Source of the DNA: Xylaria sp. FL1777
Taxonomy: Eukaryota; Ascomycota; Sordariomycetes; Xylariales; Xylariaceae
DNA length: 64,000 nucleotides
Assembly (NCBI GenBank): GCA_022578965.1
Contig: MU400523.1
Location: forward strand, 465,212-529,211
Reading direction: 5' to 3'
How positions within the stretch are numbered: position 1 is the first letter of the stretch; each line of letters begins with the position of its first letter. The notes under the pieces were generated by a model. That model was not told where the DNA came from. It worked only from the letters and a program-made list of their open reading frames with translations, and made no database searches. The position numbers and the translations under genes were made by a program. Below are positions 20,965-32,350 of this stretch, in pieces.

Positions 20965-22409
20965 GTTATTACCAGTTAGGCTGTATGATAGGTACCTGGG
21001 TAAGTTATGGGCTACGGTGGTGCTCTGCAATAGAGAAAAGAGACAACAAGATATGAGAATGGAAAAGGGCTAGGATGCAATGATAAAGTTCAATGGATGA
21101 GCTGCGACGACAACACCTCCAAAGCTTATTAAGCCATGATGGCACGGAAAATGCCGGCTTATGAGGGAGAGTGAGAATGAGATGAAGAGAAATACATAGG
21201 AGATGTAAGTTGTCGGGCTGAGACTCATGGGGCAACCGGCATTTTGAGGCAATTGACCTCGGCCCCCCGGACTTCCCGTTTCGGTGATTTCTGGTTTGGA
21301 GGGTCGGAGTGCTGGATAGTGAGACAACTAGATATGGCTGGTGTAGGTCCGGCAACTCCCAGAATGCAGGATCATGGCGCCGAATCCTCCTTGCAAGCGT
21401 GTTGCACTGGGCTAATGAACATTATAACTTACCGTGTTCGGGTTCGGATAGGAACAAGTCAATGCTTGATGGCGTCGGATATCGATGACAAAAAGTCGCT
21501 CATGTACCGAGTAGTACGTAAGCAGTAAAGAGTGAAGCCTCGCGGCGCGGGCGGTGAGATGATATGTTGTCTTTTCCCCTCGTCTAGTATAATTGGACAA
21601 GAATACTATTGGTTAATTGGTTACCTATGAGCTGGTATTTAAGAGGTTGTTAAGGTAATTACATATGTACTTACTTAGTGTAGTCCCTATAGTGTAGGGT
21701 ACTGGTACTGCCGTGCGGGCAATGCCAGGTTTGGTCATATTCCATAGCAGTACCTAGCGTTAGCGGAGCGGAGCTCGGCCAATAGTCGGATATCGGGTGA
21801 ACGGACCTCTTGTACCAACTGTACCCAAGGTGGCAGGCTAGGTACACTACCTACCTAATACTTAGGTAGGTAGCCTACCGTACCTAGCCTACACATGGCT
21901 TTGGGATGGATCCTTACTCCTCTGACAAGAATAGATCAGATGTGGTGACTTGCATCCCTTTGTTATCGCGATTACTGTAATATACTCTGGCTCCTCGGTG
22001 CTCTTTTTAACAGTTTTGCATGTTTTGGTTAACGACTTACCGAGCTCTCCAACTCATTTATGGGCGGATTTCCTGACGAAATATCTTTATAAATTATTTG
22101 TATTATGGCAGTGATTCATGAACTCATCATGGACTGACTGCGTTCTCTAAAACATTCGAGGCATACAGGTTAGGTTTGAATCGCTGTTGATCTCATAATT
22201 GGTCTATAAACACAAATCTAGACAGCACCTTCTAAACATCAAGCCCCTCTTTTGACCCGGATATCAGACTTTTTATTCGTCTCAAGGTCCCGCAAATCAG
22301 TTTAGACGCCGTCTCATTGTATATGAACATACCATCGTTATTCATGAAAGCTCGACAATTCGTCATCAGTAAATCAATCGATCCGTTTTGTCAGACGACC
22401 ACTCCAACA
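20965..22409. other. Intergenic region containing a large GTAG/CTAC hairpin
   Basis: Promoter of the phosphopantothenate-cysteine ligase (minus) and the 3' region of the downstream MFS gene. The notable element is the near-perfect inverted repeat at 21836-21889, listed separately. ORFs here are short and unsupported. Confidence 0.4.
21836..21889. repeat. Nested inverted repeat built from GTAG/CTAC units
   Basis: Two nested arms are visible: an outer GGCTAGGTAC (21836-21845) facing GTACCTAGCC (21880-21889), and an inner perfect 12-base arm CTACCTACCTAA (21847-21858) facing TTAGGTAGGTAG (21862-21873) across a 3-base loop. It would fold as a strong hairpin in single-stranded DNA or RNA. Confidence 0.9.
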
Positions 22410-23892
22410 TTAGAATACGGTCCACGGGTTCCAGCCAACACTCACAACCTTGGCTGCGTATATGGCTATAACAGCCAAGATTTGAGTGAGCCCTGTGAAA
22501 ACGATCAAGGACCAGTATTCGCCGTTGGTGGCCGTGACAATGCTGCCAGCAATGGGAATTCCAATAAGACAGGCGACAGAAACGATAGTATAACAGGTAG
22601 CGTAGTACCTGCCGTAATTTTGAGTGTGGCATAACCTGCCTACGCAGACGGGTGTGATTGAGATGTTGTTACCGCTGGAATATCCAAAGAGGATGGCAAA
22701 GATCACGAGACCGGGTGTCGTGTTGCCGAACGGTAGCCACACGACGAAGCACGCAAAGACGGTAATGCCAGTAGATATCAAGTTTGAATTGAAGGGGCCA
22801 ATCTTATCACTGTACCACCCCGGGATGGCCCGGCCTATTACAGACGCCCCGTTCAAGATGGGAAGTAATTGGAAGGCAAACGTCTCATTGAAGCCATTGG
22901 TGAGGGCATAACTCGAGATGTAACTCAAGGGTATGAAGAGTCCGAATTCGATCAGAAAAACGCCAATTGTTAGAAGTAGGAACGCCTTATCCTTGAGGAT
23001 ACGGAAATCCGGATGGGCGCTGATGTTCTTGGGCGCAGGAAGTCGTTTTTTCAACAAGATGTTGGAGATGATGAGCAGACCCAGGGAGATGAAGCCAAGG
23101 ATCCGGACAGACCAACCCCAACCCACACGAACAAACAAGACTTGTAGCATTAATGGGAAAATAACACCTCCGACACCACCTCCAGTGCTGGCTATACCGG
23201 AAGCAAACCCACGGCGCGCACGGAAGAAATGGCCCACGGCTGCGATACAGGGAGTGAAGAGCAGCGAGGTTCCTATCCCGTTCAGAACCCCGAAGGTAAG
23301 GATGAAATGCCAATACTCTATAGGAAATATATTAACAAGTGACTCAGGCGATTTACTGAAAGCACGAAGACTTCTTACCTGTACACACGCTAATAATCAT
23401 TATACTAGCTACGACAGCGATGCTGCCTGGGCCGATGAGCCATCGAGGTCCATACTTGTCAAAGAGTGGCCCAATGTAGACGCCGCAAAAAAAGGTCAAA
23501 GCCGTATATAAGCTGAAGATCCAGCCCACTGTACCTTCGCTGTACTCTGAAAGCTGATGCATCGATACATAGGTTTGGAACGTTCCAATAGTGTTTAGGA
23601 TCCCTAAAGCAGCAAGCAGACCGCACCACGAGCCGAACACTACGAGCCATGCTTCGACCCCACCTTCAGGGTATGTTTCCTCGCCCAAAAGGGTCACCGC
23701 ACGGCCGGATTCCTCGTCGCCCTTTTCGTTCTCCGGCAGAGGACCGTCGTTCTGGACGGCAAACATCTGAGGGCTTGGGTTCGCGTTGAAGTCGACATGC
23801 TCTTTTTCAGACAAGGATGTGTCGTGGGTATCGCTGAGGAAACTCGGGCAATCATCTTGCAATGAAGTTATGGCCTTGTCTTGTTCGCCCAT
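22410..23892 (-). CDS. MFS transporter, monocarboxylate-porter type (473 aa, 2 exons)
   Basis: Minus-strand exons 23892-23379 and 23317-22410, phase-1 intron of 61 bases (GTAAGA donor, CTATAG acceptor). Splicing joins the third helix into EYWHFIL. Seen: a long acidic cytosolic N-terminus (about 85 residues), then the fungal monocarboxylate-type signature [16 protein letters not shown] before helix 1, and [10 protein letters not shown] in the loop after helix 2. A glycine-rich helix ([11 protein letters not shown]) and about 12 membrane segments in total follow, ending at a short tail. The MCT/Mch-like group carries monocarboxylates or related metabolites in fungi. The substrate is not shown here. 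The family is common and paralogous. Confidence 0.9.
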
Positions 23893-24771
23893 CTCGAATA
23901 TTCAGCTAGCTTAACAAATTTTCATTCGTCTCAAGGAAGCAAAGCCCGACGCATTTATTCCCGTGTTAAAGCCTTCAGGGGATGTTGAAACTCGAATTTG
24001 CTTATTAGATACTCCAGCCTACCACACAATATCCAGCCCTATCGATTTCGGTTGCGAGACAATTGCACCCCTCAACCAGTCAAGGGATTGCATTGCCTTT
24101 TATCTGCCAGCCCGGGGATACCTGTGGTTCATCGTGGATCTCACCGTAGTCGGAATTGGATCCTTGTTAGCAAGACCAACACCTTTATAGCCCCGCCATA
24201 ACCCACTTACGAACACCGAAACGGCAGAAAACACAATTTTTTATAATTATTACGCGAGGGCAGCACATGCGTTTCCGGCACATGGTCGAACGTAGGGCGT
24301 TCAATGAGAACCAATCAACGGAATATGTTCAGGCGGCTTGAAGCCGAAGCCGAAATGATCGTCGTACTAAGGAAGCCATAAAACTAACACCTAAATAGCT
24401 CGCCGAGTAAAACTGGAGCTCGTGGACACGGCAGGGGGAGCCGATCAAATCCGCCGTAAACCGGCTACTTTTTGATAGGAGACTCGGGCTCTGACATAAT
24501 GAAAAAGATGCCTCTGCAGTTTCCGGAATTCTATGCCAGAATCTGTTAGTGTATGTGAATATAGATACATGCCGCCTTTTTAAAACTGCTACTTAAAGGG
24601 TAATATGACATATGCAAACATTAGTAAACATCTTACATATCAACACTTCTCCCAGAGCATGTTTTCTTGTCCCGGCGGAAGGCGCCGATCTTTGGCTGCA
24701 CTCGCGTTGCGTCATTCTCGTCGAAAGGTTACAATTAATGTGAGAATGCGATGTTATGGATTTATTGTGGG
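23893..24771. other. Intergenic region
   Basis: Promoter of the monocarboxylate-type transporter and 3' region of the WBP11-like gene. No ORF with conserved features; nothing else identifiable. Confidence 0.4.
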
Positions 24772-25652
24772 CTAGTCGTCTTCGTCTTCTACCTCCTCCA
24801 TAGTGACATGGCGAGATCGGGCTGTGGATGCTGCCCCGGTATGTGTCTCAGGGGCGACTTTCAGATAGCCTTCTTTCTCTAGACGGTCTGCTTCTTCCGG
24901 GTCCATTAGGCTGCCTAGGCCTTTGCTCTTATCTAGTTTCATTCGAACGGCATTGGGCACAAATGCGCTGATGGCTTCCTTCTGCAAATCACGGACCATC
25001 GGCTTAGCCTCATACACCGTCTTCACTTCAATCGGAGCAGGTGTCGCTTCTTCTTGATGTGACGGCCGTCCAGCTCGGTCGCCCAACGGCGTATCATTTG
25101 CGTTCCTCGCAGCCCTACGCTTCGCGTACCATTTGTCCAGAACCTCTTTTGGGATAGGGGGCGGGGTATCTCGCGGCATCGGTATAGATTTCACATCGTC
25201 GGGCACATCATCGTCGCCACTGGAAGCATCTTCGAATCCTCTTCTCCGCTTGCCGAGTATTCTACCATCTTGTCCATCAGGTCTTGGGCCACTGCGGCCA
25301 AAAGTTGGAGCTCTATCGCCTAACGCCTCCCTCGCTTTGAGCACCGCTTTAAGATCACGCTCTAGCCCATCAAGGACGGATTGCTCGTGTGTGGTGAGTT
25401 TCCCACCGCTTGCTGTTATTTGTTTTAAATCGTCAACTTGCTTTTGAAGCTTCTCGGGGTTTCGTTTTGCGAGTTTCTCGTTCCGGCGCGCGGTGGCCTC
25501 GGCCTTGCCTGCGAGCAGTTGTAAGCTTTTTTCCTCCTCTCCTTTTGAGGACGATCATGGCTCCATTAATCGGATTTACCTTTCTTGATTGCCTTAGCTT
25601 TATCAGCTTTGCGTTGGGCCTGTACGGGGTTGAAGTTGCGCTCCTTAGGCAT
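24772..25652 (-). CDS. WBP11-like pre-mRNA splicing factor (269 aa, 2 exons)
   Basis: Minus-strand exons 25652-25580 and 25508-24772, phase-1 intron of 71 bases (GTAAAT donor, TCGCAG acceptor). Only the spliced form gives the conserved N-terminus MPKERNFNPVQAQRKADK. Seen: the WBP11 domain covers about residues 1-80, strongly basic and helical (KKGKAEATARRNEKLAKR). A bipartite basic cluster GKRRR lies about residue 120. A proline motif TPPPIPKEVL follows, suited to WW or PQBP1 binding. The acidic C-terminus EDEDD ends the protein. Known of the family: nuclear component of the spliceosome interacting with WW-domain proteins and PP1. The fungal protein is shorter than human WBP11 and lacks the long proline tail. 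The first exon of 73 bases is easily missed by gene finders. Confidence 0.9.
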
Positions 25653-26055
25653 ATTGGAGAACTGTATGTAGGTCGGAATGATATAGAAGAGGGAGATATA
25701 CCGGACACCAGTTGTTGTCGATTAAGGTTTGCAAGGCTACCGGATTTACGCGTTGCTAATAATTGAACCTTGCGTCACAGTCAGGGCTGATAGTAAATCA
25801 AGATAATCAAGATCTTCACAGTAATCGAATATAATTACACTGTAAGTAAGGGTATCCACTACCTAGGTACATGTACAGCTCCAACACGGCAGCATGCTGG
25901 TCTTAAGTATGGACAAGTCCATTTTCCGTGGGATTGGAAGTGTACATTCTTTAATACTACATATACCAAAATATTAATAATATGTAATTTATATAAATGG
26001 ATCCCTATTCGATTTATCTAGAGTATCTGCACATGCCCTTCGCACAGGTGCATAG

Positions 26056-26077
26056 AGTAGGTAGGTACCTACCTACT
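26056..26077. repeat. Perfect 22-base palindrome of GTAG/CTAC units
   Basis: The sequence from AGTAGGTAGG to CCTACCTACT is identical to its reverse complement over 22 bases, centred on GGTACC. It lies in the divergent promoter between the WBP11-like and the Dbf2-type kinase genes. Confidence 0.9.
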
Positions 26078-26280
26078 TCAGCAAGCCTAGCACACGGTGT
26101 ATCGACATAGGATGGGGCCGAGCGGGCACTGTGAGGATTCCGGGACGCTGGTAACATTTGCGCGACCCGCGCTTGTTTCACACTCGTATCCAGTAAAGTA
26201 GGTACGGCATCCTGGATAGTGGCTGCTGGGCTGGCTGCTGGGGTGACGGTGTTGACATACGCAGTATTAGTCGACCCCGC

Positions 26281-26337
26281 CAAATGCCAATGCCAGGAAT
26301 GCCGGTGTCAATGCTCAATCATGCCAATGCCCAATCG
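26281..26337. repeat. Imperfect AATGCC tandem repeat
   Basis: Variants of CCAATGCC / GTCAATGCTCAATC recur about eight times over 57 bases, upstream of the Dbf2-type kinase. Some units contain CCAAT, the core bound by the HAP/NF-Y complex, but whether it is functional is unknown. Confidence 0.6.
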
Positions 26338-26698
26338 CGCCTTATCACTCCCCCACCCCATCCCAAGAATCAAGCAAGCAAGCATACATACTTCTGTTCT
26401 GTTTACTACGTATACTTATAGCGCATGCTACTACAGGTGCAAGGCTCTGGCAGTCCCGGGCATCATCTCAATCCCAATCCCACGCTCCCAAGACGCATTG
26501 AGCTGAATCTCCCTGCCCTCTTCCTTTCTGCGCATTTGTCGTCGGTTGCTTGTAGGCTGCATACTTAGGCGGGGCAGCCTGGGCGTCGGTCCTCTGTGAC
26601 TCTCTCTTCTACTCTATTCACCGCGGTTCGCGCCGTGGTCCCGAGTCTAGCATCCGAACAATCTCTCGTGGCAAGCCAATTCATCGATAGTACTCACG

Positions 26699-28795
26699 AT
26701 GGCTAGCTTCATCTCCAACATGTTCCCCTCGTCGCAGGGCTCTAGAGACACCAGGCCTTTAGACAACGACCGTCCAAGCACACCATCCAAGAACACCTTC
26801 GTCGACCCCATTTCCACGCCACGAGGCAGTCCAAGCAAGAGGACGATCCCCCCCGGCGCCCACGAGCTCCCCACCGCTTTTGAGAGCGCTCTTAAGCTCA
26901 ACCCGAGCGCCCTTGGAAGTCCAGTCAGGCTTAGACCCCAGAGTAGTGGCGCTCCATTGTCGCCCTCCAAGAGCAATATACAGCCCGCTGATGATCCTTT
27001 CTTCTCGGCTTCCCCTAGCGTCGACAACAGCATCATCCACAAAACCGGACAGTCGCCTGACGCTCCCATCAAGAAGCAGGGACAAGAAAATACACCGCCT
27101 ACACGGTCACGCATCCCTATGCTGAACCACAACCAAGCCGCCTTGTCTCGCCATGAATTATACCAGCCTCGAGATAGTAGACCTCATACGCCAACTACTA
27201 AGAAGTTCAACACTGCTCGTGGCCTAACTCCGGAGGAGCTTGAGATCTTGAAGAAGCCCTCTGTTCGTCGCTTAGTTAATGTCACTCAACTCTGTAAGAG
27301 ATCGCTGCTCTCGCTCTGCTTCTCTGCGAGGCTAACGTCACCAAAGACTTCTTAGACTACTACTTCGATCTTCTCACTTATGTCAGCTCCAGACAAAATA
27401 GGCTGAGTGCCTTTAAATCAGAGATTCCAGCTCCGCCTGAAACAGATCAAGAGGAATATGACAAGCTGTGGCAAAAGTATGCAGGGAGAGAGCGTGCAGC
27501 TCTACGCAAGCGTCGAATACGGCTCCGGCACGGCGACTTCCAGATCCTTACGCAGGTTGGTCAGGGGGGCTATGGGCAAGTGTTCCTTGCGCAGAAAAAG
27601 GACACCAGGGAAGTGTGCGCGCTGAAGGTCATGAACAAGAAGCTTCTTTTTAAGCTAGATGAGATCCGCCACGTGCTAACAGAGCGAGATATCCTAACGA
27701 CTGCCAACAGCGAGTGGTTGGTCCGGCTTCTTTACTCATTCCAGGACGACAAGAGTATCTATCTTGCCATGGAATATGTCCCTGGTGGAGACTTCCGGAC
27801 ACTTCTCAACAACACAGGCGTGCTCTCCAACCGCCATGCTCGCTTCTACATCGCAGAAATGTTCTGTTCCGTCGATGCTCTTCATAAGCTTGGCTATATT
27901 CACCGTGATTTGAAACCCGAAAACTTCCTGGTAGATTCCACGGGGCATGTGAAGCTTACAGATTTTGGCCTGGCAGCCGGCAATGTTGCATCGTCCAAAA
28001 TCAATTCAATGCGTATCAGACTGGAAAAGGCATCCGAAACCCAGGTTCCTTTTGGTAAGGCTATGGATCAAAGAACTATAGCCGAGCGCCGTGAGGGTTA
28101 CCAGACGATGCGCGAGAATGACGTGAATTATGCCAAGTCCATAGTGGGATCTCCCGACTACATGGCTCCTGAGGTCCTCCGAGGAGAGGAATACGACTTT
28201 ACTGTGGATTATTGGAGCTTAGGCTGTATGCTATTTGAGGCTCTTACGGGTTTCCCGCCGTTTGCGGGCTCATCGGCTGATGAGACCTGGCGAAACTTGA
28301 AGCATTGGCGAGACGTACTTAAGCGTCCTGTCTGGGAAGATCCGAATTACTTCCTCAGTAACCGCACATGGAGTTTTATCACCACGTAAGTTGATACGTT
28401 GTCTTGTGTCTTTTAGTATTAGTAGAATTGACCAAGCTTTCAGATGTATCAATTCGCGGTCTAAGCGTTTCTCGGCCATTAAAGAAATTTACGAGCACCA
28501 ATACTTCTCCGAAGTCGATTGGCAAACTCTTCGACAATCGAAAGCTCCCTTTGTCCCTGAGCTTGACTCTGAAACTGACGCGGGATATTTTGATGACTTC
28601 AGCAACGAGGCTGACATGGCTAAGTACAAAGAGGTCCATGACAAACAACAGGCCTTGGAAAGCATGGCCGATCGGGAAGAAGAGATGGGCAAGGGGCTTT
28701 TTGTTGGCTTTACCTTTCGTCATCGCAAGACCACTGAGGACGGCACTCCGCGTAAAGGAATCCAAACGGACGGGAGCTTCGGTACGATGCTCTAG
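26699..28795 (+). CDS. dbf2: Dbf2/SidB-type NDR-family protein kinase (661 aa, 3 exons)
   Basis: Exons 26699-27293, 27347-28385 and 28444-28795, introns of 53 and 58 bases with frames agreeing. Seen: Ser/Pro/Thr-rich N-terminus; the Mob1-binding region beginning FLDYYFDLLTYVSSRQ (about 200-215) and the basic stretch RAALRKRRIRLR (248-259). The kinase domain has the glycine loop VGQGGYGQV, Lys292, HRDLKPEN (His384, Asp386) and DFG (404-406). The AGC/NDR-type insert precedes the activation segment SIVGSPDYMAPE, and the hydrophobic motif FVGFTF has Thr635. The insert between subdomains VII and VIII is a hallmark of NDR kinases. The sequence is closest to the septation initiation/mitotic exit kinase (yeast Dbf2, Aspergillus SidB), which with Mob1 drives septum formation and cytokinesis. 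The promoter is shared with the WBP11-like gene. Confidence 0.95.
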
Positions 28796-30843
28796 GGCAA
28801 AGGCCTCCCAGGGGGAGCGGCTGTCTACTTTCATTGGAAGATGTTAGTTTGTGTTCTTGGCATGAATTGTTATATTCGTTACTTGGAGGTATTCTTTGGT
28901 AACCAGCGTCTCCCATACCTCTCCAGGGCTGAGGATATACGACGACGCAGCCATCAGCCACGCTGCGACAATGGTGCCACATGTTCACTGTTGGCAATTG
29001 CCGACTCCGTCGTATGAAGAATACAGGGCCTTCGAGGGCAATACTCTTATATTTTGCACATGGGGCTTGGGAGTTCAGGTTGGGTTGGGAATAGTAGCAT
29101 CATGAGAGAGGGACACGAGACAAACCGTTGTCGGGCGGTTAGGAAGACAGCCATTGTATAACAGTGTTGTATTAGGCTACTTCTTGTGGGAACTTCACGT
29201 TTCGGTCAACAACGAGGCGAATTCATTTTTCCAAAGTATACCGCAGGGAATTACTACCTCTACGAAACAAAAACAAGCATGAGAAAGTTCGGCTAGGGGT
29301 CTCAGTCAGTGTGAGACCTTGGGGAATTTGAATCTGCTCTTGCATAAGAAATAGCCTGTAGTCTGATGTCACTGATTCTGTTTTACTGGCACCCTAAAGC
29401 ATCGAGTGTCTGAAGGACGCAATTGTACACGCATATGCTGCGGCGCATCCAACCAGTACGGACAGGTGTGTTTGCGTAGAGTCAGACATGCGGTGTGATT
29501 TGTGCACTATAGCTGAGCTGAAATCGATCGTGTACTCGGTATGACGAAGACAGATCATTAGGCCCAGCTATTTTTGCCATTTCATTGCCGAACGCCTACA
29601 ATTCACCACATGAAGCTTTTCTGCCCCCCGGACGCGTGTGCTGGGATACAGATGGCGCAGCCAACTTTACCTCTCGGTCCCGGATGGTTCTTGAGATTTC
29701 CCTTTCGGGGTCAGCATGGTTGCCCTGCCCATCATTGATTGGCTACATGGCAATTGGGAGGTCAGCCCCCGGAGCTCCCCAACATCAATCCCCGCACAGC
29801 ATTGAAGCTTCGACCTCGCACGACGCCTTCGTGGACGGTATTCGACTAACCTAAGCCACGCCATTGACAATACTGCCGTTGAAGAGCTCATGGATATCTT
29901 CGTGCTTTTTTTTTATTATTGGCATAGGTAGTAAGTAGTCTTGGAGCTGCAATCTGAGCCGACGGAAACAACGCAATGGCTGGTGTCCACTGACACTATG
30001 CTTGTTCCTCCCTTCCTCTGACAATACCCTCGCTCTGGTTTCCAGTTGATGAGACTCATGCTGTACCACTCAAGATTCTATGTTGGACTATTAGTAGCTC
30101 GGGGGCTAGCACTACTCGCACCTACTACGTGGCCGCGGTCGTGAAACCTGTCTTTAGTTGGCTAGCCTTCAAACTTTGTTCCCTTCCTACTCACCAGACA
30201 CACGTCTCCCTATCCGCAACCACTATTGTCTTCCATTTGTCTTGAGGACGCGCGGCTCAACCAACGACGAGGCAACTACATCTTTCCTGTACGCCACACT
30301 GAACAACCTCGTTCCTTGTCCGTTTGCCCACCTGACTAGAGCAGCAGCTAAACACCTCACCCGCGGTGTGTCGTCAAGATAAACAGTATCGAAACTCTGT
30401 TTAGCTTCCCTTATTCGGGCTGAGGGTGGTTGCCATGGCGGCCGGTTCGAGTGAGGACTACGCCACTAGGCCTAACAGCCGCAGCCCGAGCCTTACATCT
30501 GTCTACGAATATGCGCATGAAAAGTACTGTCGTTTCTTCTCAGGCTTGGCCCGGTAAGACGGCCCCATGATATGCACCTCGTGCGATGACGACTACGCTG
30601 CGCGGGTAAGGACGTGGTATTTTGAGTTCTTACCCATTGACACATACGTATACCTCGATGTGACCGCCCAAAGACTCTCACAAAACGCATATATAAGTAA
30701 ATGTGCCGCACGACATGACCTCTTCCCCTTTTCATCATATTCTACTTTTACAGATACATATCTACCAAAACCTGGATTAACACTTATCTTACCCTCGCTA
30801 CACGCTCCGACCGCCTTTAGAATAATATACACTGCTTTTCAAA
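28796..30843. other. Intergenic region, 2 kb, no gene recognised
   Basis: Contains the 3' end of the kinase gene and the promoter of the surface-protein gene. A T-run at about 29908-29916 is the only low-complexity element noted. ORFs of 60-150 codons here are shadows without features. Confidence 0.4.
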
Positions 30844-31840
30844 ATGAAAGCTTCGACTCTCATCGCTACGGCGGCGGTACCTACCATCGCTGCCGGCCAA
30901 TGGTGGAATGGAGCTCCCCAGTGTGCTGTAAGTCTACAGCTTCTTTTCCTACCGCCTTCCTTACCTCGAAGAAACCTCGTTGTCCGCCGTTCGAATCTTA
31001 CATTAACTAATCTACTCCCGTTAATAGCAATCCTGCCTGTCCTCCGCATGGGCTGGCCCCTCGGGCACGACCACCAGCTGGTGGCCACAGCAGTCCGAGT
31101 ACTGTGACGAAGACAAGGGAAAGAGTATCGGAAACTGCATCGACAGCGCCTGCACCGCGACGCCCACCGCCTACACCTCTTACAGCTCCCTCTCCTCGTC
31201 CCTGTGCTCTCGTTACGCATCGTGCACCAACGCCGGTAGCACCGGCGTGCAAACAATCACCTACCCCGGCGGACCTGTGACGTGGGCCGCGCCCGGCGGC
31301 TGGGGAGGCAAGTACTTCCCCAGCGGACGCGGACCCGGATACGACAGCGCGGGCCAATGGGGTGGCCCCAACGGTACCGACTACAGCCAATACTGGTCCG
31401 ACTGGGCGTCCGCGTACAGCGGCTCGAAGACGTGGTCCGGCGGCGTCGTCACCGTCACGGGGTGTGCGTTCGACGGCTCGCCCTGGTTCGTCGGGCCCAA
31501 CTGCGGCTGGAACGGCCTCGGCGGCTTCAATGGCTTTGTGGGCTGGGGCTCCGGCTGGAGCTGGGGCCCGACGGTCACGGAGATTGTCACCGTCACCACG
31601 ACGGATACCAGCGGCAAGACGACCACCGAGACCGGCCTCGGCACAGTGGTTGCTGCCGTCAGTGGAACGCTCACCACCTCTTCTATCATCGGTGTCATCG
31701 CCGAGGAGACCGGCAGCTCCAGCAGCTCCACCCCCAATGCTGCTCACCGCATGGCGGGCCAGGGCCCCGAGGGCTCGATCGTCACCGTCTTCTTGGGCCT
31801 CGGGCTCGGCTCTGTCCTGGCCGTTGCCGGCATGCTATAA
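30844..31840 (+). CDS. Secreted Cys-rich, probably GPI-anchored surface protein (298 aa, 2 exons)
   Basis: Exons 30844-30927 and 31028-31840, phase-0 intron of 100 bases (GTAAGT donor, TAATAG acceptor). Seen: signal peptide 1-18, then a Cys-rich module (PQCAQSC, EYCDEDKG, GNCIDSAC, LCSRYASC), seven cysteines within about 75 residues. A Gly/Trp/Tyr-rich middle (WGGKYFPSGRGPGYD, GWGSGWSWGP), a Thr/Ser-rich stalk (TVTTTDTSGKTTTETG) and a hydrophobic C-terminus (IVTVFLGLGLGSVLAVAG) follow. This order is that of a GPI-anchored fungal wall protein. The Cys spacing recalls CFEM domains (an eighth Cys may sit in the later TGCAF segment) but is not a confident match. GC content is very high. It would be exported to wall or plasma membrane; role unknown. 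Confidence 0.8.
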
Positions 31841-32093
31841 ACTAGAATGGAATACCAAGCAAGACGCGGTCAGCATCTTACCCAGCCTACCGCTGCCTAA
31901 CGACAGCTGCACATAGAGGTAGTTGGCTGGGGTTTCCACCTATTGTTCGGGGCACATTTGCATTTTTTTCCCTCGTGTAATCATCGTTGGTGCATTTATA
32001 ATACCATAGATAGTGCAACAACCTAGCTTGGGCTAGGAAAACTTACATTCGCTAGTGTTAATAAGTTGAGAAAAAAGTAATAAGGCGTCGCGA

Positions 32094-32121
32094 TTAGGGG
32101 TTAGGGGTTGGGGGTTAAGGG
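32094..32121 (+). repeat. Interstitial telomere-like repeats
   Basis: Four consecutive 7-base units: TTAGGGG, TTAGGGG, TTGGGGG, TTAAGGG, followed by TTAA. The fungal telomere unit is TTAGGG, so these are degenerate relatives. The tract is G-rich on the plus strand and could form a G-quadruplex. Confidence 0.75.
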
Positions 32122-32310
32122 TTAATCATGTAAAGGGGGGCGCAAAAGGAGGATAATACGGGTGTATTTTCTATTTTCTGGGTATCGCATAACCATGTTG
32201 TTGTATGTACAGTAAATAATCTTGTCATGGATTGAAACGTCACTCCTTCAAACCCAGCAAAAAGGGCCCTTAACTACAAGTCTCTAAACGAAGCTATTCC
32301 GTAAACCCAA

Positions 32311-32329
32311 CCCCCCCCCCCCCCCCCCC
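32311..32329. repeat. Homopolymer run of 19 C
   Basis: A 19-base C run just downstream of the WSC-gene stop codon, i.e. a G run in its 3' untranslated RNA. Exact length is prone to sequencing error. Confidence 0.9.
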
Positions 32330-32350
32330 TTGCCCCCTTCCTCCTCCCCT

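Larger units (their letters stand above)
25653..26698. other. Intergenic region between divergent WBP11-like and kinase genes
   Basis: Bidirectional promoter region about 1 kb long. It contains a perfect 22-base palindrome (26056-26077) and an imperfect AATGCC-type tandem repeat (about 26281-26337), listed separately. The kinase leader is pyrimidine-rich near 26500-26640. Confidence 0.4.
31841..32350. other. 3' space between convergent surface-protein genes
   Basis: Convergent 3' regions of the Cys-rich protein and the WSC sensor. Contains TTAGGGG-type repeats (32094-32121) and a run of 19 C (32311-32329), listed separately. No gene. Confidence 0.5.

Noticed and set aside
31007..31747. 246-codon antisense frame over the surface-protein gene
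   Set aside because: Shadow of a GC-rich coding region; composition Gly/Arg/Ala with no motif.
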